Shown here piece by piece: positions 36,525-45,575 of a stretch of DNA of 64,000 bases. Source of the DNA: Neolewinella litorea. Lineage in GTDB: Bacteria; Bacteroidota; Bacteroidia; Chitinophagales; Saprospiraceae. Made by a program: the position numbers and the translations under genes. The stretch spans positions 434,501 to 498,500 of the forward strand of contig NZ_SRSF01000001.1 of assembly GCF_004803465.1 (NCBI RefSeq), given 5' to 3'. Positions within the stretch are counted from its first letter, which is position 1, and each line of letters begins with the position of its first letter. The notes below the pieces were generated by a model, which searched no databases, had not been told where the DNA came from, and was given only the letters and a program-made list of their open reading frames with translations.

Positions 36525-38168
36525 CTATTTGTTGCCGCGGGCCGCGGCCAGTGGGTCGGTGTTGCGCAGCAAGCGCAACGCTTCCTGCACTGTCTCGTCC
36601 TCCTGGTTGTAGATCTGGTAGTAGGCCCCGGGCCCGAACAGGTGCCGTCCTAAGCGGGCGGTGAACTGTCGCTCGAGTTCCGACCTCAGGTGGCGCGGCA
36701 GATCCGTGCTGACGCCCTCGTAGTCGCGGGCCGCCAGGGTGGCCAGGGAATCGATAACGGCGTCCATATTCGGCCGGAAACTCCGCTGCAGTTCACTCAC
36801 GTCGGCGTAATCCCGCACCTCAGGGTGGGCCCGCAGGTAGGTGAACATGTACGGCGCGATCTGCTGCCGCAGCCGCAGGAAGTTCTCGTTGTTGAGGCTG
36901 CTGTCTAGCGGCACGTAATAATCGGGCGTGATGCCGCCACCGCCGTACACCGGGTAGCCGTTGTCGGTGTAATAAACCAGACTGCTGTCGACCTGCACGT
37001 GGGTCCGCCCGGTAAGCTCCCCACTTTCGAAGCGGCGGTTGAGGTCGCCGCGGTAGTCGTCGTCGCCTTCGTAGCTGCGCTGGATGCTGCGGTCACTCGG
37101 CGTATAGTAGCGGGCTACGGTAAGTCGAAGTGCCGAGCTGTCGGCCAGGGGATACTGTTCCTGCACCAATCCCTTGCCGAAGGTGCGCCGGCCGACGATG
37201 ATGCCGCGGTCGTGGTCCTGAACGGCACCGGCCACGATCTCGCTCGCACTGGCCGATCCACCGTCCACCAAGATGGCCACTTTTTGGATGTTGTAGCGGG
37301 CACGTCCGCTGGACTTGTAGGGCTGGCGGCTGCTGTTGCGACCCTCGGTGTAGACGAGTAGGGTTCCGCGCTGAACGAACAACTCGCTCAGCATTTTCGT
37401 GGCTTCCTGCAGGTAGCCGCCGGGGTTGCCCCGCAGATCGATGATCAGATTCTTGGCACCGGGCTTTTCCAGGTGCTCTTCCAGCGCCTGCATGAACTCC
37501 GAATAGGTGTTCTGGCTGAAACGGTTGATCTTGACGTAGGCGGTCTCTTTGTTGATGGTGTAGGCGGCGTCCACGCTATACACGGGAATGGGGGCCCGCG
37601 TGATGGTGAAGGGCATCAGTTTTCTCTGTCCGGGCCGGCGAATGCGGATGGTGACGTCCGTACCTCCTTCGCCCCGCATGAGTGCGGCGGGGTCTATGCC
37701 CCTTTCCTCGACGGCGGTAACCAGGCTGTCTTCGACGTAAATGATCTGGTCGCCTGGCAATAATCCGGCTTCGGCGGAGGGCCCTTCGGGCAGGGCACTC
37801 ACCACGGTGATCGTATCGTCCACCACCAGGTATTCAATGCCGATCCCTTCAAAGTTGCCTTCCATGGATTCGGTGAGGGCTTGCAGTTCTTCTTTGGGGA
37901 TGTAGCTGCTGTGGGGGTCCAGTTCTTCCAGCACGGCGTTGATTGCCGCCTCGTAGAGTTTTTCCTGGTCGGGCTCATCGACATAACGGGCTTCGATATA
38001 GCCCATCAATTGCTCGACCCGGCCGCCGGAATTTCCGGTGGTTCCACCGCCGCCAATGGAAACCAGGGGGGCTTCGGTGCGCAGGAGAAATCCGGTCAGT
38101 AATCCGATCCCCAGCATCAGGCTGTAGGTCAGGGGAGTCCAGATGTTTGTCTTCGTGTTGTTGTGCAT
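36525..38168 (-). CDS. S41-family C-terminal processing peptidase
   Basis: 547 aa from MHNNTKTNIWTPLTYSL (alternative ATG 15 codons upstream precedes the promoter's start and is unlikely). One N-terminal membrane anchor, then a PDZ domain (about 95-190, EGIGIEYLVVDDTITVV) inside a CtpA-type S41 fold. The nucleophile serine is in DGGSASASEIVAGAVQD and the lysine in GRRTFGKGLVQEQYPL, both intact. It is a periplasmic tail-specific protease that trims or degrades exported proteins. It has a well-formed own promoter and is divergent from the TIR fusion gene. Confidence 0.94.
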   Translation of the reverse strand: MHNNTKTNIWTPLTYSLMLGIGLLTGFLLRTEAPLVSIGGGGTTGNSGGRVEQLMGYIEARYVDEPDQEKLYEAAINAVLEELDPHSSYIPKEELQALTESMEGNFEGIGIEYLVVDDTITVVSALPEGPSAEAGLLPGDQIIYVEDSLVTAVEERGIDPAALMRGEGGTDVTIRIRRPGQRKLMPFTITRAPIPVYSVDAAYTINKETAYVKINRFSQNTYSEFMQALEEHLEKPGAKNLIIDLRGNPGGYLQEATKMLSELFVQRGTLLVYTEGRNSSRQPYKSSGRARYNIQKVAILVDGGSASASEIVAGAVQDHDRGIIVGRRTFGKGLVQEQYPLADSSALRLTVARYYTPSDRSIQRSYEGDDDYRGDLNRRFESGELTGRTHVQVDSSLVYYTDNGYPVYGGGGITPDYYVPLDSSLNNENFLRLRQQIAPYMFTYLRAHPEVRDYADVSELQRSFRPNMDAVIDSLATLAARDYEGVSTDLPRHLRSELERQFTARLGRHLFGPGAYYQIYNQEDETVQEALRLLRNTDPLAAARGNK

Positions 38169-38185
38169 AACCCAAACTGAAAGGG

Positions 38186-38217
38186 CAAAGGTAAATATTA
38201 GTTTCGCCGTCACTCAA
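38186..38217 (-). promoter_or_regulatory. Promoter of the S41 peptidase gene
   Basis: Minus strand TTGA (38217-38214), 20-nt spacer, TACCTTTG (38193-38186); this is the best two-part match to the Bacteroidota -33/-7 consensus in the window. The ATG is 17 nt downstream. Confidence 0.65.
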
Positions 38218-38296
38218 TTTGTTTGACGCTGCTGTCGGCCGGCCCCTTTCCGACTGGGGGCTTTTTCCTATTTTGCCGCTCACCCGTCTCCGCTTT

Positions 38297-40618
38297 ATGT
38301 CCTTATTGGCTATCGCCTACAGTCACGAAGATCTCTCCACCGCCCAGCGCCTCGCCGGGGCCGTTGAGCCGCAGGTCGAGTTCGAACACTACTCCGCCGG
38401 CCGGGCCAACGAGGGCGAACTGCTTGTAGACTTGCTGCGCAAAAACCAGCTGCCGCTCGTCGTGCTGGTGAGCCACAATTTCCTGACCAACCCAAACTGC
38501 ATGCTGCGCGCGGCCGAGTGGCTGCAGACCGACCGCACCATCCTGCCCATCGTGGTGGACGGCCATCGCTATGATCCGGACCAGGACGAGGTTATCACCG
38601 AAACCACCACCCTGGCCGACCGCTCCGACATCACCCGCTACCTGAGCCTCTGGCAGGACCGCTACATCGAACTGCGGCGCGGTGGGGAGCACTACACGGA
38701 CGCCGTCGGACAGCACGCCTTCAAAAATTACCTCCGCAAGATCCGCGACACCAGCATCGGCGTGGAAGAGGTTATGGAACTGATCCTGGCGCGCCAGCCC
38801 ATTGAAGATGCGGAACTGCGGGCCACCGACTACGCACCCCTCTACCAAATGGCCGGCCAGCGCAAGCCCCTTCCCCAGGAATCTTCGGGGGCGGCAAGCG
38901 CGGGTGCCACACCTGAACCCCAAGTGCCGGCTTCCCCGGCACCACAACCCGCTCCCGCCCCCCAACCCGAACCCGAAGAAATGACCGATACCCTGCTCGA
39001 AGAATCCATCGAGGAACAACTCCAGGAGTGGATCTCCCGCGCCTGGAGAATGTCCGACGCCGGCGATACCGCCGGTGGACTGGAACTGCTGCACCTCTCC
39101 CTGGAAAACCACCCGGAGGAACTCGAACTGCACTACCAGTACGCGCTCATGCTCGCCCTGGCCGCTAACCGGCTGGCGGATGCGCGGGAGGAACTCGACG
39201 CCCTGCTGGACAACGACCCGCACTATCCCGATGCCCTGTTTCTCAGCGGCGAACTCTACAGCGCAGCGGGTGACCACCAGCGCGCGCGCGACGACTGGGA
39301 GCGGCTCGTGGACGTGCAGCCCGCCTACCCGGAAGTAAATCAGCGCCTGGGCTACTTGCTTGCCGATCATTTTCCGGGAGAGATTACCGAGGCCGTCGCC
39401 TACCTGCGTCGGGCCACCCACGAGAGCAGCGCCAGTGGAGAGCTGTTTTTCCGCTACGCCGAAGCGCTGGCCCAGATCCCCGGTAAGGAAAGAAAAGTGG
39501 TCAAAATGCTGGAGAAGGCCATTCAGCGCGATCCCGAACACGCCCCCGCCCACTACCGTCTGGCGGTAGCGCAATTCGACCAGGGTGATTTTCAGCAGGC
39601 CCGGAAGAACTACCTCCTTGCGGTCAGCCTGGAGCCGGCCTTCGACACCCCCGCCAATCGCCGCGCCTTCCAGGCCGCCGGTCGCCCAACTCCCGCTACC
39701 ACCGGAAATTCCGGCGTTGCTAATGAAGCCCTGGTGGCCCTGAAACAAAATATCGCCGACCTCGAAGCCATGCTCCTGGAGCAGAGCCGCCCGGCACCCG
39801 CGCCCGCCGCCCCGGAAAAACCCGGTTCCGGCAAAACGGTCTTTCTATCGGGAGCTACCTCCGGCATCGGATTGGCTACCGCGCGCCGCCTGGCCCGGGA
39901 AGGGTACCGCATCATCATTGCCGCCCGACGCACCGAAAGGTTGGATAAACTTGCCAGCGAACTACGCGATACGCACGGCACGGAGGTTCACCCCATTACG
40001 CTTGACGTGTCCCGCCGCGACCGGGTAGGGGAGACCGTAGAGGGGCTGCCCCCGGAGTGGGAAAACATTGATATCCTGATCAACAACGCCGGCAAGGCCA
40101 AGGGCTTCGACCCAATCCACGCCGGAGACCTCGACCACTGGGACGAGATGATCGACGTGAATTTGCGGGGACTCCTTTACGTCACCCGTGCCATCACCCC
40201 CGGCATGGTGGCCCGGGGCCGGGGCATGGTCATTAACGTGGCCAGCACCGCCGGCAAGGAAGTGTACCCCAACGGCAACGTGTACTGCGCCACGAAGCAC
40301 GCCGTCGACGCCCTGACCTACTCCATGCGTCTGGACCTGGTGAAGCACGGCATTCGGGTTGGACAAATTTGCCCCGCCCACGTGGAGGAGACCGAATTCG
40401 CCGTGGTACGCTTCGACGGCGACCGCGAGCGCGCCCGGATCTACGACGATTTTCAACCACTGCGGTCGGTTGACGTGGCCGAAGCGATCCACTTCATGGT
40501 CAGCCAGCCGCCCCACGTAAACATTATGGACGTGGTGCTGCAGGGCACCCAGCAGGCCAGTTCTACGGTCGTGGACCGTAGTGGTCGCGCCAAATTCGCC
40601 CCGGCGGAAGAAGAATAG
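38297..40618 (+). CDS. TIR-like / TPR / short-chain dehydrogenase fusion protein
   Basis: 773 aa from MSLLAIAYSHEDL; the frame opens 26 codons earlier without TIR-like sequence. Residues 1-150 resemble a TIR domain (AIAYSHEDLS, LVVLVSHNFLTNPNCM, ILPIVVDG). The glutamate usually found just after the NCM box is replaced (NCMLR; a Glu sits at 74), so NADase activity is uncertain. Residues about 195-228 are a proline-rich linker, 235-445 about five TPR-like helical pairs, 478-500 a short coiled coil. Residues about 512-755 are a classical SDR: SGATSGIGLA, NNAG, S650, Y663 and K667. The next gene, tmk, starts 1 nt after its stop. Function unknown. Confidence 0.85.
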   Translation: MSLLAIAYSHEDLSTAQRLAGAVEPQVEFEHYSAGRANEGELLVDLLRKNQLPLVVLVSHNFLTNPNCMLRAAEWLQTDRTILPIVVDGHRYDPDQDEVITETTTLADRSDITRYLSLWQDRYIELRRGGEHYTDAVGQHAFKNYLRKIRDTSIGVEEVMELILARQPIEDAELRATDYAPLYQMAGQRKPLPQESSGAASAGATPEPQVPASPAPQPAPAPQPEPEEMTDTLLEESIEEQLQEWISRAWRMSDAGDTAGGLELLHLSLENHPEELELHYQYALMLALAANRLADAREELDALLDNDPHYPDALFLSGELYSAAGDHQRARDDWERLVDVQPAYPEVNQRLGYLLADHFPGEITEAVAYLRRATHESSASGELFFRYAEALAQIPGKERKVVKMLEKAIQRDPEHAPAHYRLAVAQFDQGDFQQARKNYLLAVSLEPAFDTPANRRAFQAAGRPTPATTGNSGVANEALVALKQNIADLEAMLLEQSRPAPAPAAPEKPGSGKTVFLSGATSGIGLATARRLAREGYRIIIAARRTERLDKLASELRDTHGTEVHPITLDVSRRDRVGETVEGLPPEWENIDILINNAGKAKGFDPIHAGDLDHWDEMIDVNLRGLLYVTRAITPGMVARGRGMVINVASTAGKEVYPNGNVYCATKHAVDALTYSMRLDLVKHGIRVGQICPAHVEETEFAVVRFDGDRERARIYDDFQPLRSVDVAEAIHFMVSQPPHVNIMDVVLQGTQQASSTVVDRSGRAKFAPAEEE

Positions 40619-40619
40619 T

Positions 40620-41240
40620 ATGTCACGTCCCCTGTTCATCGTAATTGAAGGTCTGGACGGCAGCGGCAAGACCACCCAGCTCGAAATGCTCCGCGACTAC
40701 CTGCAGTCCCGCGGCGAGTCATGTCGCCTCACCGCCGAACCGACGGACCTGCCCACCGGTCGGCTCATCCGCAGCATCCTGCAAAAGGAGATCTCCGTCG
40801 ACCCCCGAACGCTGGCTGCGCTTTTTGCGGCCGACCGCGTCGAGCACATTTTCCACCCGGAATCCGGCATACTGGATCTACTGGCCGCCGGTCACCACGT
40901 GATCGCTAGCCGGTATTACTTCAGCAGCCTGGCGTACCAAAGTGAGTTTGTCGATCCCGGCTGGATCGCCGCGCTGAACCGGCAGGCCAAGACCGCCTTG
41001 CCCGCCGACCTGACCATCTTCCTCGATCTGGAACCCACCGAAAGTATGCAGCGTATTGCCGGGCGCAACGGTGAGGACGAACTTTACGAAACCCTGGAAA
41101 AGCTGACGCACGTCCGAGAAAGCTTTCTTGCCGCCTTCTCCGTATTCGGGGAAGGGGAGAACATCCAATACGTAGACGCCGGCCAGCCAGTGGTGGCCGT
41201 AGCCGATGCCATTATCGAGCACGTGGAAGCGTTGCGTTAA
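40620..41240 (+). CDS. tmk: Thymidylate kinase
   Basis: 206-aa dTMP kinase. Start MSRPLFIVIEGLDGSGKTTQ carries the P-loop; an ATG 13 codons upstream lies inside the preceding gene. Other TMK features are AEPTDLPTG, FAADRVEH, and the SRYYFSSLAYQ substrate loop (DRY-like with Ser replacing Asp), then the lid RIAGRNGEDELYET. It phosphorylates dTMP for DNA synthesis. One base separates it from the TIR-SDR stop, so expression is coupled. Confidence 0.92.
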   Translation: MSRPLFIVIEGLDGSGKTTQLEMLRDYLQSRGESCRLTAEPTDLPTGRLIRSILQKEISVDPRTLAALFAADRVEHIFHPESGILDLLAAGHHVIASRYYFSSLAYQSEFVDPGWIAALNRQAKTALPADLTIFLDLEPTESMQRIAGRNGEDELYETLEKLTHVRESFLAAFSVFGEGENIQYVDAGQPVVAVADAIIEHVEALR

Positions 41241-41264
41241 TTACTCATCCAGAATTTTCTTTTT

Positions 41265-42167
41265 ATGGTAATTATAATTGACCTTCACTTTCTGGATAAA
41301 CCCAAATCTATTGCCGCATTCGCGGTGCCCGATGATGCAGGGTACACGCTGGTAGAATGCGGACCCTACTCCACGCACGAAGCGCTTATTGAGGGATTAG
41401 CAAACGCTGACATCCGGCCCGAACAGGTGCACACACTGCTGCTCAGCCACATTCATTTCGATCACGCGGGTGCTGCGTGGTGGTGGGCGCAGCAGGGGAC
41501 GCAAGTGCACGTTCACCCGCGCGGGTACAAGCATATGCTCGACCCGACCCGACTGTATAATTCAGCCCGCCAGATTTACGGTGGCCGCATGGAAGAACTG
41601 TGGGGTAAGATGGAAGCCATCTCTCCCGATCGGCTCACCGCCGTAGAGGACCGACAGGAACTCACGATCGGAGGTCGGCGATGGACGGCCCACCACACAC
41701 CCGGGCACGCCAGCCACCACATCGCGTGGCAGGTGGACGTTTCGGTATTCACGGGGGATGTCGGGGGTTGCCGCATTAACGCAGGTCCGGTGGTTCCACC
41801 CTGCCCGCCGCCGGATATTGACGCGGAGGCCTGGTATGCTTCCATCGATCGGTTACGCAGCTTGCAAGCGCAGCGGTTCTACCTCACGCACTACGGAGAA
41901 ATAAGCGACGTCGATCGTCATCTGACGGAACTCGCAGAACGACTGGATGAATTTGTCCGCTGGATAGAACCCTACTACCGGGACGGTACCAGCGCCGAAA
42001 CGGTCGAGCCGCTCTTCAAACGGTTCTACAGCGACGGTCTGGTGGAAGCCGGCGTTTCCCCCGTTGATCTGGAATCTTACCTGGCGGCCAATCCGCCGTA
42101 CATGAGCGTGACGGGCCTCTTGCGGTACCTGCGGATCCGCGATGAGCGGGCCGCGCAGCACGGCTAG
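41265..42167 (+). CDS. MBL-fold metallo-hydrolase
   Basis: 300-aa metallo-beta-lactamase-fold enzyme. The metal site is complete: SHIHFDHAG (HxHxDH), HTPGHASHH, FTGDVGG and LTHYGE. Residues about 220-300 form a helical C-terminal extension. Relatives hydrolyse thioesters, lactones or other esters; the substrate is unknown. It follows tmk by 24 nt, so the operon is TIR-SDR, tmk, MBL. Its TAG shares the CTAG with the stop of the convergent miaE. Confidence 0.9.
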   Translation: MVIIIDLHFLDKPKSIAAFAVPDDAGYTLVECGPYSTHEALIEGLANADIRPEQVHTLLLSHIHFDHAGAAWWWAQQGTQVHVHPRGYKHMLDPTRLYNSARQIYGGRMEELWGKMEAISPDRLTAVEDRQELTIGGRRWTAHHTPGHASHHIAWQVDVSVFTGDVGGCRINAGPVVPPCPPPDIDAEAWYASIDRLRSLQAQRFYLTHYGEISDVDRHLTELAERLDEFVRWIEPYYRDGTSAETVEPLFKRFYSDGLVEAGVSPVDLESYLAANPPYMSVTGLLRYLRIRDERAAQHG

Positions 42168-42766
42168 TGCATCCGGTCGCCCCGTACTTCCAGTTTTTGC
42201 ATCAATTCGGCCTCGAAGGTCAGGTATTCCTTCCAGCGCTGGTCGACCACATCCCGCGGAAAATACTTTCTCGCCAATTCGATGAATAGTACGTAGTGGC
42301 CTGCTTCGGCCACCATGAACTTGTGGTACCACCTGCGTAGGTCTTCGTCGGAGACGTACAGGCTCATCAGCCGGAAGCGCTCGCAGCTGCGCGCCTCGAT
42401 GAGGGCGAAGATCAGCAGGCGTTCGAGTAGGGCGGCGTCGCGTCCGCCGCCCTTTTTCGAAAAGTCCAGCAGTGCGTTCACGTACTCGTCCTTGCGCTGC
42501 CGACCTAGCTTCAGTCCCCGCCGGTCGAGTTCGGCGAGGACCGCCCGGAAGTGGCCCCACTCCTCAGTGACGATGGGGGCCAACTCCCGGACGAGCTCGT
42601 CGCGCTCCGGATATCCCTGAATCAAAGAGATGCAACTGGTGGCGGCCTTCTGCTCGCAGTAGGCGTGATCCGTCAGTATCTCTTCCAGGTCCATCTCCGC
42701 CAGGTTCACCCACCGCGGGTCGGTGGGCAAGCGCAGGTTCAGCATTTGGACGGTTGCCGGTTCCAT
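42164..42766 (-). CDS. miaE: tRNA-(ms2io6A)-hydroxylase MiaE-like
   Basis: 200-aa diiron ferritin-like enzyme that hydroxylates the isopentenyl group of ms2i6A37 in tRNA. Ligand-bearing segments EILTDHAYCEQKA, TEEWGHFRAVL, EARSCERFRL and VAEAGHYVLFI fit the family. An alternative ATG (MLNLRLP, 42745) is possible. It starts in a TGATG overlap with the upstream glycogen phosphorylase stop. Confidence 0.9.
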   Translation of the reverse strand: MEPATVQMLNLRLPTDPRWVNLAEMDLEEILTDHAYCEQKAATSCISLIQGYPERDELVRELAPIVTEEWGHFRAVLAELDRRGLKLGRQRKDEYVNALLDFSKKGGGRDAALLERLLIFALIEARSCERFRLMSLYVSDEDLRRWYHKFMVAEAGHYVLFIELARKYFPRDVVDQRWKEYLTFEAELMQKLEVRGDRMH

Positions 42767-45324
42767 CAGATCCAGTATACCAGATTAAGGTCCTGGGCGT
42801 GCGGCATCAATTCGTGCGTCGGACGCAGGCGGAAGCCATACTCGTACACACCGGCAAGGCTCGGGTCGAGCTGAATGCGGAAAGTAGCTGTGCCCTCGGT
42901 GCTTGCTATCCGTTCGAAGGGTTGGCTGCGCCGCAGTACGATCTTTTCCTCGTCGATGCGCTGGTAAAAGAGCGCTTCCAGTACCAGGTGATCCGCGTCG
43001 ATGCCGTTGGTGGCGATCACCACCTCAGCGGTGAAAGATTCTCCGACGGGCAGGGCGTGGTTCATGGTATCGAAACTGTTGTTCTCCACGGTTTCGATAC
43101 CCTCCCAGCGGGCGGCGGTGTCCTCCTTCCAGGCGGCGTAATCCCTTGCCGGCTGCATACCGTCCTGGCGTATCGCGGCGGCACTCTTGCCCAGGGGCAG
43201 GTAGTATCGCTCGTAGTAGTCGTCCATCATCCGCTTCATTGTAAAGGTGGGAGCCACCTCGGCGATGATCTGCTTCACGTAGCCCATCCATTCCGGACTG
43301 ATGCCCCGCTCATCGCGCTTGTAGAAGGTCGGGATGATCTCTTCCTCGAGGATGCGGTACATGGTCTCGGCGTCAAGCTCATTCTGCAGGTACTGATCGT
43401 CGTAGGTGCGCTCCAGCGGCAGGGCCCAGCCCGCGTCGGGGCGGTAGCCCTCGGCCCACCAGCCGTCGAGGACAGAGAAGTTGACCGATCCGTTCAGGGC
43501 GGCTTTCATGCCTGAGGTGCCGGAGGCTTCCAACGGTCGGGTTGGGGTATTCAGCCAGATGTCGACGCCCTGCGTAAGCAGTTTGGCCATCTCCATATTG
43601 TAGTCCTCCAGGAAGATTATCTTGCCGGCGAACTCCGGATCCTTGCTGATGTGGACGATCTGCCGGATGAGGTCCTGTCCGCCCTGGTCGGCCGGGTGCG
43701 CCTTTCCGGCGAAGAGAAAGATGACGGGCTGGTCTTTGCGGTTGACCAGTTCCCGCAGTCGGTCGCGGTTGGTGAACAGCAGGGTAGCGCGCTTGTAGGT
43801 GGCAAAGCGGCGGGCGAAACCGAGCACGAGGGCCTTGTCGTTGATCTTGCTGAGGATGTCGAAGGTGGTCCGGGGGCTCTCGCCGCGGCGGCGCATATCG
43901 ACTTCAAGCTTCTTCTTCACGTAGTTGAGCAACCGCACCTTGAGGGCATGGCGCGTCTTGAAGAGGGTCTCGTCGTCGATCTGGTGGACTTTCCGCCAGA
44001 TCTCCTTGTTGCTCTGGTCCCGCACCCAATCGTTGCCGAACTTGGTCGTGAACAGGTCATGTATGCTCTCCGCGATCCAGGTAGGGTAGTGGACGGAGTT
44101 GGTGACGTAGCCGATGTGCACTTCCTCGGCCGTGTAGCCCGGGAAGAGACTGGTGAACATTTCCTGGCTCACCTGTCCGTGCAGGCGGGATACCCCATTG
44201 ACGCGCTGGCTCAGACGGATGCTCAGTTTGGACATATTGAAGTCCTCGTGCTCATCCTCGGGGTTCAGACGGCCCAGGGCCATGAAGTCGGACCATTCGA
44301 TCCCCAGTTCGGACGCGTAGTTGTAGAGGTACGACCGCATCAGGTGCTCCGAGAAGTGATCGTGGCCGGCCGGCACCGGCGTGTGGGTGGTGTATAGACT
44401 GGAGGCGCGCACTACTTCGCGGGCTTCGGGGAAGGTAAGACCACCGTCAACGTAGTTCTTCAGGCGCTCAATGGAAAGGAAACCGGCGTGCCCCTCGTTG
44501 AGGTGGTAGATGTCCGGTAGTAGGTTCATTTCCTCGATAGCGCGTACGCCTCCGATACCGAGCAGGATCTCCTGCTTCAGGCGGTGCTCGTTGTCGCCCC
44601 CGTAGAGTTGGTGCGTCAGGGCGCGGTCTTCTGGGCTGTTGTCTTCGTGGTCGGTATCGAGCAGGTAAAGCTTGATGCGGCCAATGGCCAGGCTCCAAAC
44701 CTTGACCTGCACGATCCGGCCCTGGATGCCTACCGTGATTTTCAACCAGTTTCCGTCTTCGCGGCGGACGGGCTCCACCGGCAGTTGGGTAAATTTCTGG
44801 GCGGGATAGTGGTGTACCTGATCGCCGTTGAGACTCAGTCCCTGGTTGAAGTACCCGTAACGGTACAGCAATCCTACGCCGAAGAGGTCGACGTTGCTGT
44901 CGCTGGCTTCCTTCAGGTAATCGCCGGCCAGTACGCCCAGGCCCCCGCTGTAGAGTTTCAGGCTGATGTGCAGTCCGTACTCCATGCTGAAGTAGGCCAC
45001 CCGCGGCAGATTCGGCTTTTGCGGCTCGGCCAGGTAGGCATCAAAGGCCTTCTCGGCGGCGTTGACGCGTTGTAGGAAATCCTTGTCTTGAGCCAGCTCG
45101 TTGAGGCGGGCGGGTGCCAGGTTCTCCAGCAGGGCGACCGGGTTATAATTTAGTTCTACGAACTGCTGCGGATCGATGCTCATAAAGAGTTCCGAAACCT
45201 GGGGCATCCACGACCACAAAATATTGTGGCTCATCCGGTGCAGGGGGGTGAGGGCTTCGGGCAGCTGGTTCTGGATAAAGATGCGCTTTAGCTTCATCTC
45301 CGTGTTCGTTGGGGTGATAGTCAT
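42766..45324 (-). CDS. glgP: Alpha-glucan (glycogen) phosphorylase, TIGR02094 type
   Basis: About 852 aa from MTITPTNTEMKLKRIF; earlier (45360) and later (45297, MKLKRIF) ATGs are also possible. It releases glucose-1-phosphate from alpha-1,4-glucan. Visible: DUF3417-like N-terminus (LHRMSHNILWSWMP), YFSMEYGLHISLKLYSGGLG, NEGHAGFLSIERL, and the PLP-lysine segment EASGTSGMKAALNGS. The shape is the non-classical long-N-terminus phosphorylase of many Bacteroidota and archaea. With GlgE it points to glycogen or maltodextrin turnover. miaE is translationally coupled downstream. Confidence 0.94.
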   Translation of the reverse strand: MTITPTNTEMKLKRIFIQNQLPEALTPLHRMSHNILWSWMPQVSELFMSIDPQQFVELNYNPVALLENLAPARLNELAQDKDFLQRVNAAEKAFDAYLAEPQKPNLPRVAYFSMEYGLHISLKLYSGGLGVLAGDYLKEASDSNVDLFGVGLLYRYGYFNQGLSLNGDQVHHYPAQKFTQLPVEPVRREDGNWLKITVGIQGRIVQVKVWSLAIGRIKLYLLDTDHEDNSPEDRALTHQLYGGDNEHRLKQEILLGIGGVRAIEEMNLLPDIYHLNEGHAGFLSIERLKNYVDGGLTFPEAREVVRASSLYTTHTPVPAGHDHFSEHLMRSYLYNYASELGIEWSDFMALGRLNPEDEHEDFNMSKLSIRLSQRVNGVSRLHGQVSQEMFTSLFPGYTAEEVHIGYVTNSVHYPTWIAESIHDLFTTKFGNDWVRDQSNKEIWRKVHQIDDETLFKTRHALKVRLLNYVKKKLEVDMRRRGESPRTTFDILSKINDKALVLGFARRFATYKRATLLFTNRDRLRELVNRKDQPVIFLFAGKAHPADQGGQDLIRQIVHISKDPEFAGKIIFLEDYNMEMAKLLTQGVDIWLNTPTRPLEASGTSGMKAALNGSVNFSVLDGWWAEGYRPDAGWALPLERTYDDQYLQNELDAETMYRILEEEIIPTFYKRDERGISPEWMGYVKQIIAEVAPTFTMKRMMDDYYERYYLPLGKSAAAIRQDGMQPARDYAAWKEDTAARWEGIETVENNSFDTMNHALPVGESFTAEVVIATNGIDADHLVLEALFYQRIDEEKIVLRRSQPFERIASTEGTATFRIQLDPSLAGVYEYGFRLRPTHELMPHAQDLNLVYWI

Positions 45325-45517
45325 ATCTATACTTGTCGGTTGGTGGAAATTGCGCACCATCAGGCGGGGACGCCGGTGCAGCGAGTAAGCGAAACGGCGT
45401 TGGGGCGTGGTTTAGAATGGAAGCACAACTCGGTACCACTTTAATGGTCCGGTTGCCTAGTGCAGACTGAAAAGCGTTTCGCAGCGGGGCCAAAAATGCG
45501 ACTTATTATGCTAATAA

Positions 45518-45556
45518 CAAAAAAGACCCGCTTTCCTTTGGCGAAAAGCGGGTCTC
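45518..45556 (-). terminator. Rho-independent terminator of the HEIGH protease gene
   Basis: Perfect 11-bp stem: AGACCCGCTTT (45524-45534) with AAAGCGGGTCT (45545-45555), 10-nt loop. On the minus strand the stem is followed by TTTTTTGTT. It lies 20 nt after the stop at 45576. Confidence 0.9.
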
Positions 45557-45575
45557 GTATGGCATCTGTATTAGG

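Noticed and set aside
38303-39748. A 481-codon open frame antisense to the TIR-SDR gene
   Set aside because: The sense strand codes recognisable TIR, TPR and SDR motifs; the antisense frame has none.
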